Of a DNA stretch of 64,000 nucleotides, positions 24,951-37,540 are shown piece by piece. Numbering within the stretch: the stretch's first letter is position 1; each line of letters begins with the position of its first letter. The notes below the pieces were generated by a model. That model searched no databases, had not been told where the DNA came from, and saw only the letters and a list, made by a program, of their open reading frames with translations. The stretch comes from Tigriopus japonicus (Eukaryota; Arthropoda; Copepoda; Harpacticoida; Harpacticidae): positions 8,232,311-8,296,310 of the forward strand of contig CM021318.1 in NCBI GenBank assembly GCA_010645155.1. The letters are read 5' to 3'. The translations under genes were made by a program, and so were the position numbers.

Positions 24951-27900
24951 ATGAAGAACGCGATCCGAGAGCTGCAAGAGGAAGAAGCGGCCAGTGAAAA
25001 TGAACAGCTGAGAGAAGACGAAGTCATCCGATCGTGAGTGAGCCTCTCAAAACTCTGTAAGGCCAGTCGTGTCTCTGTCTATTGTGAGCAAGTGTTGTTC
25101 TAGACCTCCTCAAGCTCTCCATTGGTAAGAGTGACCTTTCCGTCCGTTCCACAGGTGTCCTCTTCTCGAAAGCACTTGAAAGTGACGAGAGGCCACTTGG
25201 CTAATTAGCAATCACGGACGGAAGAATGAGGGCTCTCAAGGTTGAGTATGTGCTAAGGCTGGATTTGCAGCAGTGTCGGTGTTGATGTTCCACGTTCAAG
25301 TGCTCCAATAACCAAGGGACATGTAACCGATAACTGTTTCTGACATCTGGCTGAGTGCAGTCAAATTGGTTTCGGATTAATTATGGCCAGAGAGGTAAGC
25401 AATATCTGCATATAATTCTGAGTACTTTTGTTTGTTTAACGGGAAAAGGAAAAATCCAGAATCACTTTACGAACGACGTCTACTGCAAGCCAAGCTTTGC
25501 TGGGGCTCATTTCATAAATATGCTGCATGTGTCCTAAGCGTAAATGGCTTTTGTCGCATTGTTTTCCCGTCCATGTCCAAAAAGTACTGACAATTTAGAG
25601 CCACTACACGCCTTTTTGGTTTCCCTGCTTTTGACTTTATCCATGGTTGGCTTCCTAGTTAGTCCTTGATTGATATTTGGAACGGAATTGCGCCACGGAT
25701 GGCATGTCTAACATTCTAATTAAATTTGAATTTTTGAGTAAAAGTGCTGGTTTTGAACAATCCATTTATGGCCATGATCAAGCCCTGAGGAGCGTGAGAG
25801 AGAATGTGGAGAATTGTTTCAGATTGAAGTCCCAATTTTTCGTCAGGCCTCGCGTGACATGAGACTAGACCTCGGCGTTGTCGTAAAGTTGTCCTTGCTT
25901 GGGGGGAAAAATTTCAGGGCGGGTAGAAATGGTGCTAGTGGTGGTGGTAAAGCTCCTAATGCCATGGCGATACAAGTAAAGGTTCACTAGTGAGGGACCA
26001 ACGGTCTTGGTGGCAACATCCAAAGGCCACCGCAAGTCTCTGGAGCCAATAGGAACACAACTTGCTCCTCTTTAGTGCGGTCAAAACTTCCCCGGGACCT
26101 TTGACAGCTCAAGAGCCAACAAGGAAGGAACTAATATGGTAATACGCTACGGAGCCAGTGAATGGACCCTTTGCTTTTTTTGTTACTATGTTTTTGGGTC
26201 TCTCTTTACTATGGCTCAGTGTGGAGATTGGGTAGTCATGTCGGTTTCCAGATGGCCGGTCAAAATGATCTGGGTCAGTAATTATCATTGGGTCTCTGTT
26301 CCAGTTGGCCAAATCCAGTTCCAATTTGAATGATATTGTCTACAGTGGTCGTCCAAGGAACGAAGAGCCCCACGTGAAAAAGACCACCAAGAAGAAGTCC
26401 GAGAAGATCGAGTACATTGTCAGAGTGGATCTGGTGAGTTTGAGTTCATTAATAGCTTTCTATTTCCATCGTCAATAGCTTTTGTAAATATCGCTTCCGC
26501 TTTATTGGAACACACCTTGGTTAGTTGATATCGTACCAATGAGAGAAAAAGAGGATCTAGGAGCTCGTAAAGAAGGAAGGAGTAAGTGAGCAAGTGAACG
26601 ACAGGTACGATTGGATCCCTCGACGAGACCATGCATTATTGATAATGTCAGTCAGTAGGTTCGAAGTAGCATGTATGTTGTATGTGTGTATGATGTGTGC
26701 AAGAAAGGGCTCGAATTTTTAGTGGCTCTGACGTAAGCTAGTCGTCACTTTGGTCATATTTGCATATTCTTATATGAATTACAATAAAACGCTATGCGAG
26801 AAAATCGTGTTTGCCAACCATGAGAATGAACTGATGGACATTACGATAAGCCGCAAAAATATGGAATACCATGCCGTTTTCAAAGCGAAGCATGGAAATG
26901 AATGCCTGCTGGCATGCGAGATCATAATTTGGAACCAAATTTGACTCAGCTTGATGTACTTGTGTGGAAAATGAACCCAGGGAAAACGATTTTTAAATAG
27001 TTTCCAATTCATATTTTTTGGAAAAGACACGCAGTGCTTGTTGTAAAAACTACCCGGGTTTCCTGAGAGGCTCTTTAAGTGGGCCCTTTACCTTAGGCAT
27101 TTTGATAAGCTATCTTCCCCACGAAATGAGAAGGTCTGTTCCCTGGGAAAGGCTCAAAACAGCTCGAAAATTTATGTTTCTTCGTCTCAATTTGAATATT
27201 TTTTATTTGTGTTGGTCGTTTACAACCTCAATAAATTGATGTTTCTGCCAAATCTTTGTATACAGGGTGTCCAGGAATTGATGGTGCATCGTGCTTTTCC
27301 TTGCCATTCAGACCTAAAAAATGCTTTAAAATTGACAAAATATCCTATAAGGAAGTTTTTTGAAAAAGGATTGGAAACCACAGTTTCAAATGCATGCCAC
27401 AATATTTGAATGGTTCAGACCTTATCAGGCAAAGCAAGTTAAAAAGGTATTCAAAATTCGTCCTGGAAGAACACTTCAATAATCATTCAGTCCAAGGGAC
27501 ATCTAAATCTTTCATATTTTCAACCTATGTCAAAAACGAAAAGTGAGGCCGAGAAAAAATAAAAGTCACATGCCCTCATGCCCAGTCAAATAACTTGAAT
27601 AGCTTGTTACAAGAAGTCTTAGAAAGGGTTCCAAGATACTTGCAACTGAACAATAATCATATCTGCAAAAGTGTATTTTTCTCTAACGTGTCTTTAAGCC
27701 ATTGAAAATCTATTTTTCCGATGCACCATCAATTCTTGGACACCCTGTACAATATATGTAGGCGCTTTGCGAGGGATTAAGAGTCATATAAGAAATCTGC
27801 TTTTTAACTAAATTTAACCTATGCATTGTTTCAGGATGAGCTAAAAATCGATGACGAAGAATTTGATGACCTCCAAAGCCTTTACCAATTGTTTGACCTT

Positions 27901-30900
27901 GACAAGGACGGCATTCTGAATTTCAAGGAATATGAAAAGCTTCTGAGATGTCTGGGATATCGATTGGGAGGTAGGTTGACTTTTGCATACAATAATTGAG
28001 GAACATCATAGCCCCTGGTTTGAAATATCCAAGTCAAGCAAGGTTGGTCACAGGATTGTCCTCGGGATCCTGGGACGGGGTTTTCTAACTCTAAATACGG
28101 GATTTTCCATCTATCTTTTCTCAATAAGAAATATTTTTCGGAATTACAGGAACAGAATTTTCCAATTAAAACGGGAGTTTCTAAAATATTTGCGATTTGT
28201 AAGCTTTCAAGAAGATAAAATGGCAAAAAAAAAATTAACCACCAATCATGTTGTAACTTTACCAAAACATTTGCTTCCAATCAGTAGACCTATCAGGACA
28301 TACATCAAAATTTGAATATTTAGGTCCTAATGTAGAAAATCGAAAATAACGCAAATCCCGGAAAATCCCAGTTTATCCCGTCCCCGGGATCCCAGGGAAG
28401 GGATTTTCTTCGACAGGCCGGAATTAAACCAACCCTGATGTAAACCTGGCTTGAAATGAAAATTTCTTATTTTTCGTGGTTCTCATTTCTCTTCATACAA
28501 CAGTTGCAATTCTGATTTTAGCTTTATATTTTGATTTTGGATCAAGTTTGCTTTTCTGAATGAAACTTTGCATTTTTAAGCACAATCAAAATTGGTGGGG
28601 ACAATTTTTACTTCTTCGGAATGAAAAGTCCTTTGAGTAAGAACATCCAAAAGCCAAAAACTTATCAAGAGTTTGAAGTGTTCAACTAAGTGGTCGAATT
28701 TTGGATGAACAGAATATGCATTATGTGTTTTTTGTCTGTTCCCAAAATTAACATGAATGTAATTGCAGAATTTCCAAGAGAATTTATTCAAAACCACCCA
28801 GTTTCAAACAAATGTATGCTCCAAAGTAAGGTTCTTCCTGCAACTACTGCAATGTTCATTAAGGCAGAGTGTGGGGGTGCCATGTCCATGATATGTTAGT
28901 AGTCCAAACGACACGTGAAATTTCACATTGAAGTAGAGGTGCATTTTGATCTCAAGGGGGGTCTCTAATGCATATCAAGTAGAACAGAGGGTCGTGGGAA
29001 CAAGTTTTCTGATATTCATATCAAGAGGGGAAGTAAACTTTAATGAAGCAGGATGATCTGAAGATTGGATAGAATAGCAAAGGAGATAGAAGACAGCACA
29101 TCCAGGTCTTGCTTGAATCACCATTCAAACGCATTCGACTTTTTTTGCACTTCCCGGAATCGAAACCATTTGTTCTGGCCCGATCTGAGCGAGTGGAACT
29201 CGATCTGGCGCAGGTTCCACAGTAGTTTGGGAACTGATTAATCGACTCGGGACCGCCCCAAGTCATGCTCGATTGGCTGTCCAAGTGGGGCTGATTCAGA
29301 TTTATGGGTCTGAAATTTCAATGAATGCACTTTTCCCCATGAATGCGTTCCTCCATGATATTATTGTTCCACCTCTGATTGGTTCTCAAAGCCGTTGAAA
29401 TAAAAAAAGAAGAGTATAAGTCATATTAAGGCCCAAATGTTTTGTTCTATCTTTAGAGGAGCAGGCCCGTCTTTTGGCCTCTTCCGTGTCCGTGGACAAA
29501 AGCCATTACAGTGTCTCATTCAACGAGTTTCTCAAACTGATATCCATGCAACAAGCCTCGGAACCGGATGAAGAGACACTCGTGGAAATGTTTGCGTAAG
29601 GAAGGAGGAGCTCGAGTAATGGTCTAGATCGAGCCTTTGGGATAATGGCCAATCTTGATCACGTTTCAGATCGTTTGATAAAGAGGATGTGGGCATGATT
29701 CCGGAGTCGCTAATCAGGCAACTCATGAGCTCGAAAGATGACATCAATGAAGAGGACATTCGTGAGATGCTCGAAGAATACTTCAGGTAAATAGTAGTGA
29801 TAAAAACTAAAGGGCAAGATTTATCTTCAAAACCAATATTGAATAATTTTTTGATGAAATAAGGGAAGAGATGCGGAAATGAGAAATATGTCTGTCTTCG
29901 ATTTAAAGAGACCACTTCGTAATGATCCATCTGAAGGCAAACTGTTAAGATAAATTTGAGTTTTGAGCGCATTTGTCTAAATTGCCAAGAACGTGTCTTA
30001 ATGGGCAAACTAGATTAGGCCAACATCGAGGCTGCCTTTGCATTCTTGACAGACCTTTCTTTCATTTTACGTTCCATGTTCCGTAACGTCACAAGAAATT
30101 GCGCTACCCGATCTATTTCGCCAATTTTCTCTCTTTTGCGGGAAAAGAATCGAGACTTCCGCAACGAAAGATCTCATATTTTTCCTTGTTAAAGGGACCT
30201 GCAGAACCAGCGATCAATCGTACTGTAAATTATTAATTCATTCTCTAAGTAAATTGGCCTAAGAACCAACAGCAAACTTCAAGGTCAGTCAAATAAACCA
30301 ACCATGTTAGAGTCTTCATTCAAAAGACCAAGGCCACATAGTGTCTCGAAATTCTTGGGAAGCAATTAGCGCGCTAATTCCAACCTTGAACCTTCTGAAG
30401 TGTCTATCAAGGAGTTTCCTTGGCATACATGGCACATTTTCACTGGAGTTGGCAAAGGTTAGAAGACCATAAGCTAAGATAGCCTTCCTGTCCTTTTTAT
30501 TTCAGACTTGCTCAAATCAAAGGCATCAAGACTGGCCGTCCAGACGGTGTACCTCAAAAAGCCCCCGAGACCCCGCCCCCCGGGGTTTCGAAAAACCGCC
30601 GTTCCTCCAAAGCACCAAGTCGAAAGAGCGTGGTTAGTGGAGGGGACGATGCCAGTCAATTGAGCAATTCCAAAGATGAAGAGAGGTGGATCGACTACAG
30701 AGGTGAGAACTAGGGATGGATCAAAATCGAGAGTTCTATTGGAACAAACAAGAACAGGAATCACTCTGCAGGATTCAAGAGCAGAATTTTATTTGAAATT
30801 TCGGTCTCGTTCAAGGACTCGCAAGACTTTGAACCCTTCCGAGGAATGTGGCAATCAGAGTGTGCCGCTTTTTCTAGTATTTTCGGAAGCCAGTTTTTTT

Positions 30901-31999
30901 TCGCAGGGCTCTTAATTATTTGAACAAACAACAAACGGAACAACAGAGGCTTGCTTGCTTGCGTGCCCTGAATTCTTGGCCAAGTTTTATACGCATGATA
31001 GTAAATGCAGTAGTTGGCCGATGAAACTGCGGATTGTGCCAATGTGAGTGTATGGGTGTCTATGAAAGTGTGTGTGTGCTATTTTTGGCCTTGTTAAAGG
31101 TTCTACGTAAAGGTACATCAGTGGAAGGTACTAAAATCAAGCAAGGAATAAAAACAGGGCTGGAATCGCTTTGAATTTGGTTAGAAGGCTTCGGGAATTA
31201 TGGTTTGCCAATAAAACGCCAAGCGAGGCACGCGTCCTCCCTAGAGAGCTCGGTCCGATAAGTTTGGCTTTCATCTTTATTATACGCGCTCGAAATCCCA
31301 GAGTCCCAGGGACCAAACTTTCGAATTAATGCCTCTTGTTGGACCGGCCATTTTCAGCAGCTATTCCACGATACTTATTTGTGGTCAAGACTACTCTCTT
31401 GGGCACAAGAAAGCCCACGTTTCACTACTTCGAAGCCATATACGAAGAAAAGGAACGTCCGTATGAAGTAACTCACTCTTTTTGTTATGGGATGACAAAT
31501 GAGTTGACGCATTGAATCATCTCTCCATATGCTTGACTCGAATTGTTTGAGTGGCTTCAGGTGTGCACCAGAAATAAAATTATTTCGTAAGAAGATCCAT
31601 TTTATCTAGTTGGCCTCTTTTTTTCATTTTCTCGCTTTCTTCTACTTTGAGGACTTGTTATCCTTGGGACTGAGAAAAAAGGCCCATTATTCTGGGGTTG
31701 ATTGATAAGCTCTGTAAAAAGGCCGGACTCAAGACCCGAGTCAGCTGAATTGGCATTGATGAAGAGAACGAAAGTACCTCACTTACTACTTGAGGAGCAA
31801 GCAATGGACACGGATTCCCTTCCAGATACAACTTGTTTTCTTCTTAGGGTTCATCCCTTGTTGAGAGTGCATTATCCGTCCCATAAGAACAAACGCTTTC
31901 AAGTGTTTCTTAAGGGTCCATGGAGAGCGAAACGAGACTCCGTTCACTGATCCCTTCCTGTGTCTAATTTCAGAATTCGCTGCCATGCTTCAACAATAG
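24951..31999 (+). CDS. Calmodulin-like EF-hand protein, 261 residues
   Basis: Seven exons: 24951-25033, 26346-26433, 27835-27970, 29457-29595, 29670-29786, 30506-30702, 31974-31999. Lengths sum to 786 nt and every join keeps frame with GT/AG. The N-terminus is acidic (LQEEEAASENEQLRED), followed by a lysine-rich patch (VKKTTKKKSEK). Exon 3 has one textbook EF-hand loop, DLDKDGILNFKE, with Asp at 1, 3 and 5, Gly at 6 and Glu at 12. Later hands are degenerate: VDKSHYSVSFNEF, FDKEDVGMIPES and, after a basic Pro/Ser-rich insert of about 50 residues, KDEERWIDYREFAAML. The paired-hand layout is that of calmodulin, centrin and DRC8 (EFCAB2) type proteins, and probably one Ca2+ site works. The last exon is only 26 nt and completes the fourth hand (EFAAMLQQ, stop). 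The start is the first ATG of exon 1. Which subfamily it belongs to is unclear. Confidence 0.85.
25034..27834. other. Introns 1 and 2 of the EF-hand gene
   Basis: Apart from the 88-bp exon at 26346-26433 I see no coding sequence here. Intron 2 carries a mariner-like MITE (see 27261-27749). Confidence 0.6.
27261..27749. mobile_element. Mariner-like MITE with TA target duplication
   Basis: A 28-bp terminal inverted repeat beginning CAGGGTGTCCA and ending near GATGGTGCATCG is present at both ends with one mismatch (G versus A at position 12). Both ends are flanked by TA, the usual target duplication of Tc1/mariner elements. The interior of about 430 bp has no transposase. It sits in intron 2 of the EF-hand gene. 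Confidence 0.8.
28041..28436. mobile_element. Inverted-repeat (foldback) element in intron 3 of the EF-hand gene
   Basis: The ends read AAGGTTGGT and, inverted, AGGGTTGGT. Inside them are imperfect inverted GC-rich blocks around GGGATCC...GGGACGGG (about 28072-28092 and 28363-28390). The GC-rich arms contrast with the AT-rich surroundings. No coding capacity was seen. The exact ends and target duplication are not resolved. Confidence 0.5.
30703..31973. other. Intron 6 of the EF-hand gene; no gene seen
   Basis: This 1.27-kb intron lies before the 26-nt terminal exon. The acceptor is TTTCAG at 31973. Only short ORFs are seen. Confidence 0.6.
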
Positions 32000-32259
32000 T
32001 GGAAGGCAAGCATGTAGTAATTCGTTCCCATCTCTCTCTCTCAATGCTGCTTCCTTTGTGCCCCATCATTCCGGGAAATGATGTTTTATACAGATGGAAC
32101 AGTCCCAAAAAGTTTTCTCTAAATTCATCTGCCTGGTCATCATCACTCAAGAACAAGTCGTTGGAACTCGCTCTCTCCCTCTGCAACACTCGACTGGACC
32201 CCACTTTTACTAGCCACGTTGAATCAAGGCCTCCCTGAGCAGCTAGATCCCCCAACTCA

Positions 32260-32312
32260 CCCACCCAGAACACACTGCACGCACGCACGCGCACCCACAC
32301 GCACTCACTCAC
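32260..32312. repeat. CA/CGCA-rich simple repeat
   Basis: Imperfect runs of ACGC, CACG and CACT units, visible directly. Confidence 0.7.
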
Positions 32313-34454
32313 GGCCTTTCTTGAGCTGACCTGGGACCAGAGGTGTTGAGATGCCCGAGCTTCTGGCCTTCTCGCGCCTCTCTGGGGGCACGAAACGAAC
32401 CAGTGGCGAAGACGCTCGCTGGTACTTCTAGTGTTCTTTGTACTGGGCTTTGCGCGGGAAAACTCGAGGAGGAGCTCGTGTTAGCTCACCAGCTTCTGCC
32501 AAGATCTATCAAGACCAGAAAGGGAACGCAAGCAATACTAGCCGCTACGGAAAAGACGAAGTGGACTGGAGCTTCAAGTTCATCCCACTTTATCCACAAT
32601 TACCGAGTCGAAAAAAGGTCTCTCTCTCTTTTTCTTTCTTTTTCGCTCTCTTGGTTTCCCCAAGCTGCATGCATTCCAGGGGCAAGGTGGAACATCACTA
32701 ATCCCTTGTTGGAATTGAGCTAAGCTTCTTTTTTGTGTGTGGCAAGAGTTGGATGAGGGAGTTGCGAGGTCAATTATGGAATATTTTGGTGGGCCCACTC
32801 CGAAAGGAAATGTGAGGCCTTTGACGGACTTTGCCTCCACCCTTGTTCGCTCGTCTTGTCCTGGTCCATTGGCAATAAATGACATTGAATGACATGAGGA
32901 ACTTTTGTGTTAAGAAGAATGTCTTGGCCACAACCGCCGCAAAACCCAATCATGTTGAAAGGAGAAATAAAACCAAAGGGACTGTTCCAGGAACATCGAC
33001 ATCCTCACGAAAGCCGTCCTTTGTCCCACTTGTGAAACAGGAGGGCCAATACTGACGATGAATGCTTGTTTTTGCACTTTTGCTATGCTCACATCTGTAG
33101 ATCCAATATCGGCGTTGCAATTTCCCGACCAATTATTACTACTGAACTCAATTGGCCACGGCTTTAAAAGACCCTAAATTACGTCGTTGAAACTATTGCT
33201 AAAACTTCCAAGCTCTGGTAAGCCAAATTTTAAGCTCAATTAAGCCGCACTCCCACTTGAAAAAATGAAATTTCCTTGTGATCGTTAGCGTTGGACGGGA
33301 TATTCGCAACAATTTAGATATTTGGTAGAACTCCCCACTCTAAAATCTTCTTGAAGAACCCTGATATTTGGCCTCGAGTGAATTGCACTATTTTCTGATC
33401 TAAGCTTCTTCAATGATTACATTTTTACCATTCACATGCCTCTACTTCTCTGTAATGGACCCCTCAACTTTCCTCAGCAATCATGGATGGAACTGGGACA
33501 ATCAAGCGCGATGTTGACAATCAATCATAAATCTTGCTTCTGTTACGCGGAATGAATCTCAACTCTTTATCAATCAGTATATATATTCTTGTTGAAACCA
33601 GTCAAACCCACAATCACACCCCTCTTTCTAAGCGTGCTCGAATACCAATGACCTGCAAAGAAGTACGTACTTTTTTGAAACAGTATTGAATAACTGCAAA
33701 TCCCGCGAACCACTCTTTTCAATCCTTCATCTCTCACGTCCCTCACTGTCAATATGATATCATTCATTGTTGATTTTAAGAACATGCGATGCTTCTATAT
33801 TCTTTCAGAGTGTTTATCCATTAATATGACCACATCCAGAGTCTATCACATGAAATATAAATCTTACTTAAGAAAGGAGTCATTGAAACACAATAACCAT
33901 ACCAGAAGCAAATAAATCATGCAGGGTGGGAGGCATATTTCAAGACAATATGATTCCTAACAAGTCAAATTTAGTCACTAATGATTACGTCCCGGAAAAA
34001 ATATTTTTTTTTTTGCAGTGGAGCGGAAATTCCAGACTTTTCAAGGAGTGAGGTCAGCTGATGATCACGCCCGTCAAGCATCAGCTGACACTACATTGGG
34101 AAACGTCTGGGATTTGTGCTCCACTGCAACAACAAATATATTTCCGTGCCCTACTAATGATCATATGAATATAAAGCCATACAGGAGACTTATCCGTTGG
34201 TCCCTAAAGACCTCTCTCCAAGATCTTCAAACACTAAGTAAGCAGCATTGGAACAGAACCAATAGGTTTAGAAGTCTATTGCTTCCAAATTGAGGAAGGA
34301 TATTGCGTACGGCACCACCACCTTCCACTTTTGATCCTTAAGAAATTGAATTTTCCTAATCAAGGCTAATTTACGACGATGAATGTCTATCACAGAAGCA
34401 TTTAGGTAAAGATCAAAGCCAATAAATATATGTTCCAGTAGGTCACGTTACTAA

Positions 34455-34546
34455 AAATTCATATCAAGTTTCTATGGAAATTCATATCAAGTTTCTACGG
34501 AAATTCATATCAAGTTTCTACGGAAATTCATATCAAGTTTCTATGG
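34455..34546. repeat. Four tandem copies of a 23-bp unit
   Basis: The unit begins AAATTCATATCAAGTTTCTA and ends YGG. It is repeated four times with only T/C variation. The last copy runs directly into a long hairpin whose other arm (to about 34625) contains an inverted, slightly diverged copy of the unit. Confidence 0.85.
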
Positions 34547-34625
34547 AAATTCCCAAACACTATGAGATGTCTGAAACGTATCTCATAGTGTTTGGGCATT
34601 TCCATAGAAACTTGAAATGAATTTG
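34533..34625. repeat. Long hairpin (inverted repeat) adjoining the 23-bp tandem array
   Basis: Arms of about 40 bp share TTCTATGGAAAT and CAAACACTATGAGAT, inverted on the other side, around a short loop near 34574-34579. It may be the end of a decayed transposon or a slipped-strand product. Confidence 0.7.
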
Positions 34626-35991
34626 TAGGAATCGTGAGGTTCCTTTCCATGTACATCAATTTAGGAGACGCTTTGCATTTGGTTGCCACAGGTGTCGACC
34701 AGAAACTTGAACATTTACTTAGCACTTTTATTGTTTCTTGATCTTATGGTTAAGCTTCTTGTTTCAATAGAAACCAAATATCTAACTATATCATGTATAT
34801 ATTGTGATTGAAACTTTATACGAACCTCACCTTCATGCATATGATTTTTCGAACACTTGGCATGAAGAGTCAAAAAAATCAATTTGCCCCTAAACCCACC
34901 TATATTTACAAAGCGGGTCATGTGGCGATTAGATTTTTGGAAGCAGCGTTCGTGACTTAAAGATGTTTTTCTACCTCGAGAAACTTGGCTAAAATCGAAA
35001 ATTAGGGAGCATAAAGGGAATAAAAACACATTTATCCTATGAATTCTTATCAATCTCATCAAATTTAGTTTTGTACAGTTTTGTTAGATCAACAATTCCC
35101 CGAGTTCTGGTAATGGACGCATGTGAAGCCGATGAAAAGAGGTGAGAAAAATGTTGGTTTGCCGTTGAACAGAAAATCTAGAGGGCTAAAAACAGCTTGT
35201 TTTCTTACTTTGTTCGTTTCAGCAACAATCTGATCCTATACTTTAAAACATGTGGAAACAGAGCTCGACTCTTCAAAAACTTTTTTTTCTTCACCATATT
35301 GATGACCCATACAAAAGGCACATGAGTATCAGGGCATTTACAGTATTTTCAAATGAGTCTTGGAACTAATTACCCCATGTCTCAGTCAAGAAAGGCACTC
35401 AAAGGTTCAAGACTCCCATTACAACAATGCCCAGTCCCAAAAGAATACAGAAAATTAGTTTTGATCTTGAAGAGCCCTGATTTTGGAGTTAAATGGACTG
35501 GGCAAAAATTGTCAGCTTTTACCCCTTTCCTTGATCAGCGCATCTTGTGGTCAAATTGAGACATCGTTGCCAGTGAGTTTTAGTGCCATCCTTTGGTAAA
35601 ACATCACGTATTTTAATTGATGTTTGTATTTCTTTGTAGGTAGTGGCATTTTGCTATCAAAATCGAACATTTCGGATAAATGGTACAGTCAAGAAAAATG
35701 CATTACATTTTGCCAAATTAAGAATCACCATCTGGCACGATCACACGGCCAATTCTGATTGATTATTCACTTCAAAAGTCAGAGGTCGGCAGCCCAAGGG
35801 TAGATGCCTTAAGACTTATGAATATTGCAATTTTCGATGGATCTTTCTCAAATTTACACTTTAAGAATCATTAGGTATGAGTTAACAGAAGGTTTTTTTT
35901 TGCTTTTCCCTGTTGGAGCACTTGGGCATTAATGAATTCATGACATCGATAAGATAAATGCGACAGTTGGTAATGCCTTGCATTTGTCCCT

Positions 35992-36540
35992 CACGGTGTT
36001 TTATTGAGCTGGAAAAGTCATTTTTAAGTTCCAAAGACATTTGAGAACAGTTTTGAGGTAAAAAGACAATGCCACATATGTAATAGAGTTCAGTTAATTA
36101 GTAACGGGCCAAAAATTTATATCATGTCACATATTACTTGCTTAAAAACAAATTTATGAAAATTTTCATTTGGATTACTGTTAGGCACACTTAGTTCAGG
36201 AACGATTCAAAATAATGGCGAAATCTATTTAGACGTTCAATTTTTAATGGCTTATCTCGAACACAATCGTAATTTTGTTAATCCAAATTAGAAGAAGGGC
36301 TCAATAGATTTCGTCAATATTTCGGGTTGAGGCAACCATGAGACCATCTTAGGAATAAGTGATAAAAAAAATTAGAAAATTGTTTTTAAGCATGTTTTAA
36401 GGGACATTATATCAATTTTTGGACCGTGACCTAATTAACCAAACACTACCACATATGCGGGATTGTTTTTTCACCTCAAAATTGGTCTCAAATGTCTTTG
36501 GAACTTAAAAATGACTTTTCCAGCTCAATTACACGCTATG
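35992..36540. mobile_element. MITE, inverted repeats CAC..., 4-bp target duplication CCCT
   Basis: The left end is CACGGTGTTTTATTGAGCTGG. The right end, inverted, is CATAGCGTGTAATTGAGCTGG. The matching arms continue over roughly 150 bp. It is flanked by CCCT on both sides (35988-35991 and 36541-36544). The interior of about 200 bp lacks an ORF. A related sequence at about 38615-38720 lacks the element at the matching place, which supports the boundaries. Same family as 57166-57748. Confidence 0.8.
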
Positions 36541-37540
36541 CCCTCCAAGGGAAGAAGGCAGAATTTTGGATTGGAATGAATTATCTAGTATCCTAGGATA
36601 TCTCACTTATAAGGGTAAACCAAAATTAGGAATAGTAACGTGAATCAGACTTAATAATAACACATCATTCATACACGACCAATTTCAAGAGCAATTGTTG
36701 AAGAAACCTAGAAGGACATGCGCCTTAAACATTTTGTCAGCAACTTTCACCGAAAAGAGCCTAGGTTTCTCCACTTTCTTTCCATCATGTATCATAACCT
36801 GTGTTATTAAACAGTCCCTTGGAGATGATGCCGTGAATTCTCTAGAGAAATCCAAAACAATGGAGCTATTTTCTCCTTGACAGAACTTCCATTTGTATCG
36901 ATCATCCCGTTGATGGGATTTCCTCCCATGGATTCTTTTAACGATTGTGAGCACTCGTCCGAAAGAGAGCGTCAGAGAGAAAGAGATACGTAAGGAAAAA
37001 AGAGCTTCAATTCAAAGCCTTCACCCGAGGCAACAAAGACTCACCAACCCACGTGTGTTGCTTTAGCTAACAAAAATGGTGCCTCAGCCAAGGAAGTGCT
37101 CGTCTGACGAGTGAACATTAAATAGAAGGATCATGGATCGAATGTGCGTTTTTTGTTCCCTCTTTTGGAGTTTTTTGGGAAACAAGGAAAGCAAGGTCAG
37201 GAACAAAGAATTAGAAACAACGAAATTAGTCTGAAATATCAAGAAAAAAAACAATTGTTGCTCGCTTTGAGCACCATAAATTTCGGTGCGTTGTCAAGTT
37301 TACCAAATTTTGAGCACAAATTTAGCAAGCAGATAACTGAATGAAGCGACACGAGTGGCCAACAACGATGGGTCAGTGAGAGGAAATGAAGGAAAGGGAC
37401 AATCTTCATTACTGTTCCAGGATAAGATGTTCAAGTCACCAAATTTAGTGCAATATTTGGTTAGCAAATTACTTCTGATATTTCATGAGCTTTTATGAAG
37501 AACTAAGTTTGTAAAGCAGGATGTTGGAGAGCGAGTAGTT

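Larger units (their letters stand above)
32000..37540. other. Convergent intergenic region with repeats
   Basis: It lies between the 3' ends of the EF-hand gene (plus) and the XKR-GIY-YIG gene (minus). A CA/GCAC-rich simple stretch spans about 32260-32312. A possible AATAAA for the EF-hand gene is at 32874-32879. A 23-bp tandem repeat with a hairpin lies near 34455-34625, and a MITE at 35992-36540. No supported gene was found. Confidence 0.5.

Noticed and set aside
32351..32620. Open frame starting MPELLAFSRLSGG with an in-frame TAG after 26 codons, then open again
   Set aside because: A stop inside, no splice arrangement that restores frame convincingly and no family match. I could not support a gene or readthrough.
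34018..34293. Plus-strand ORF after a T-rich TGCAG acceptor-like site
   Set aside because: An isolated acceptor-like motif and an unrecognisable product; no matching donor or partner exon.
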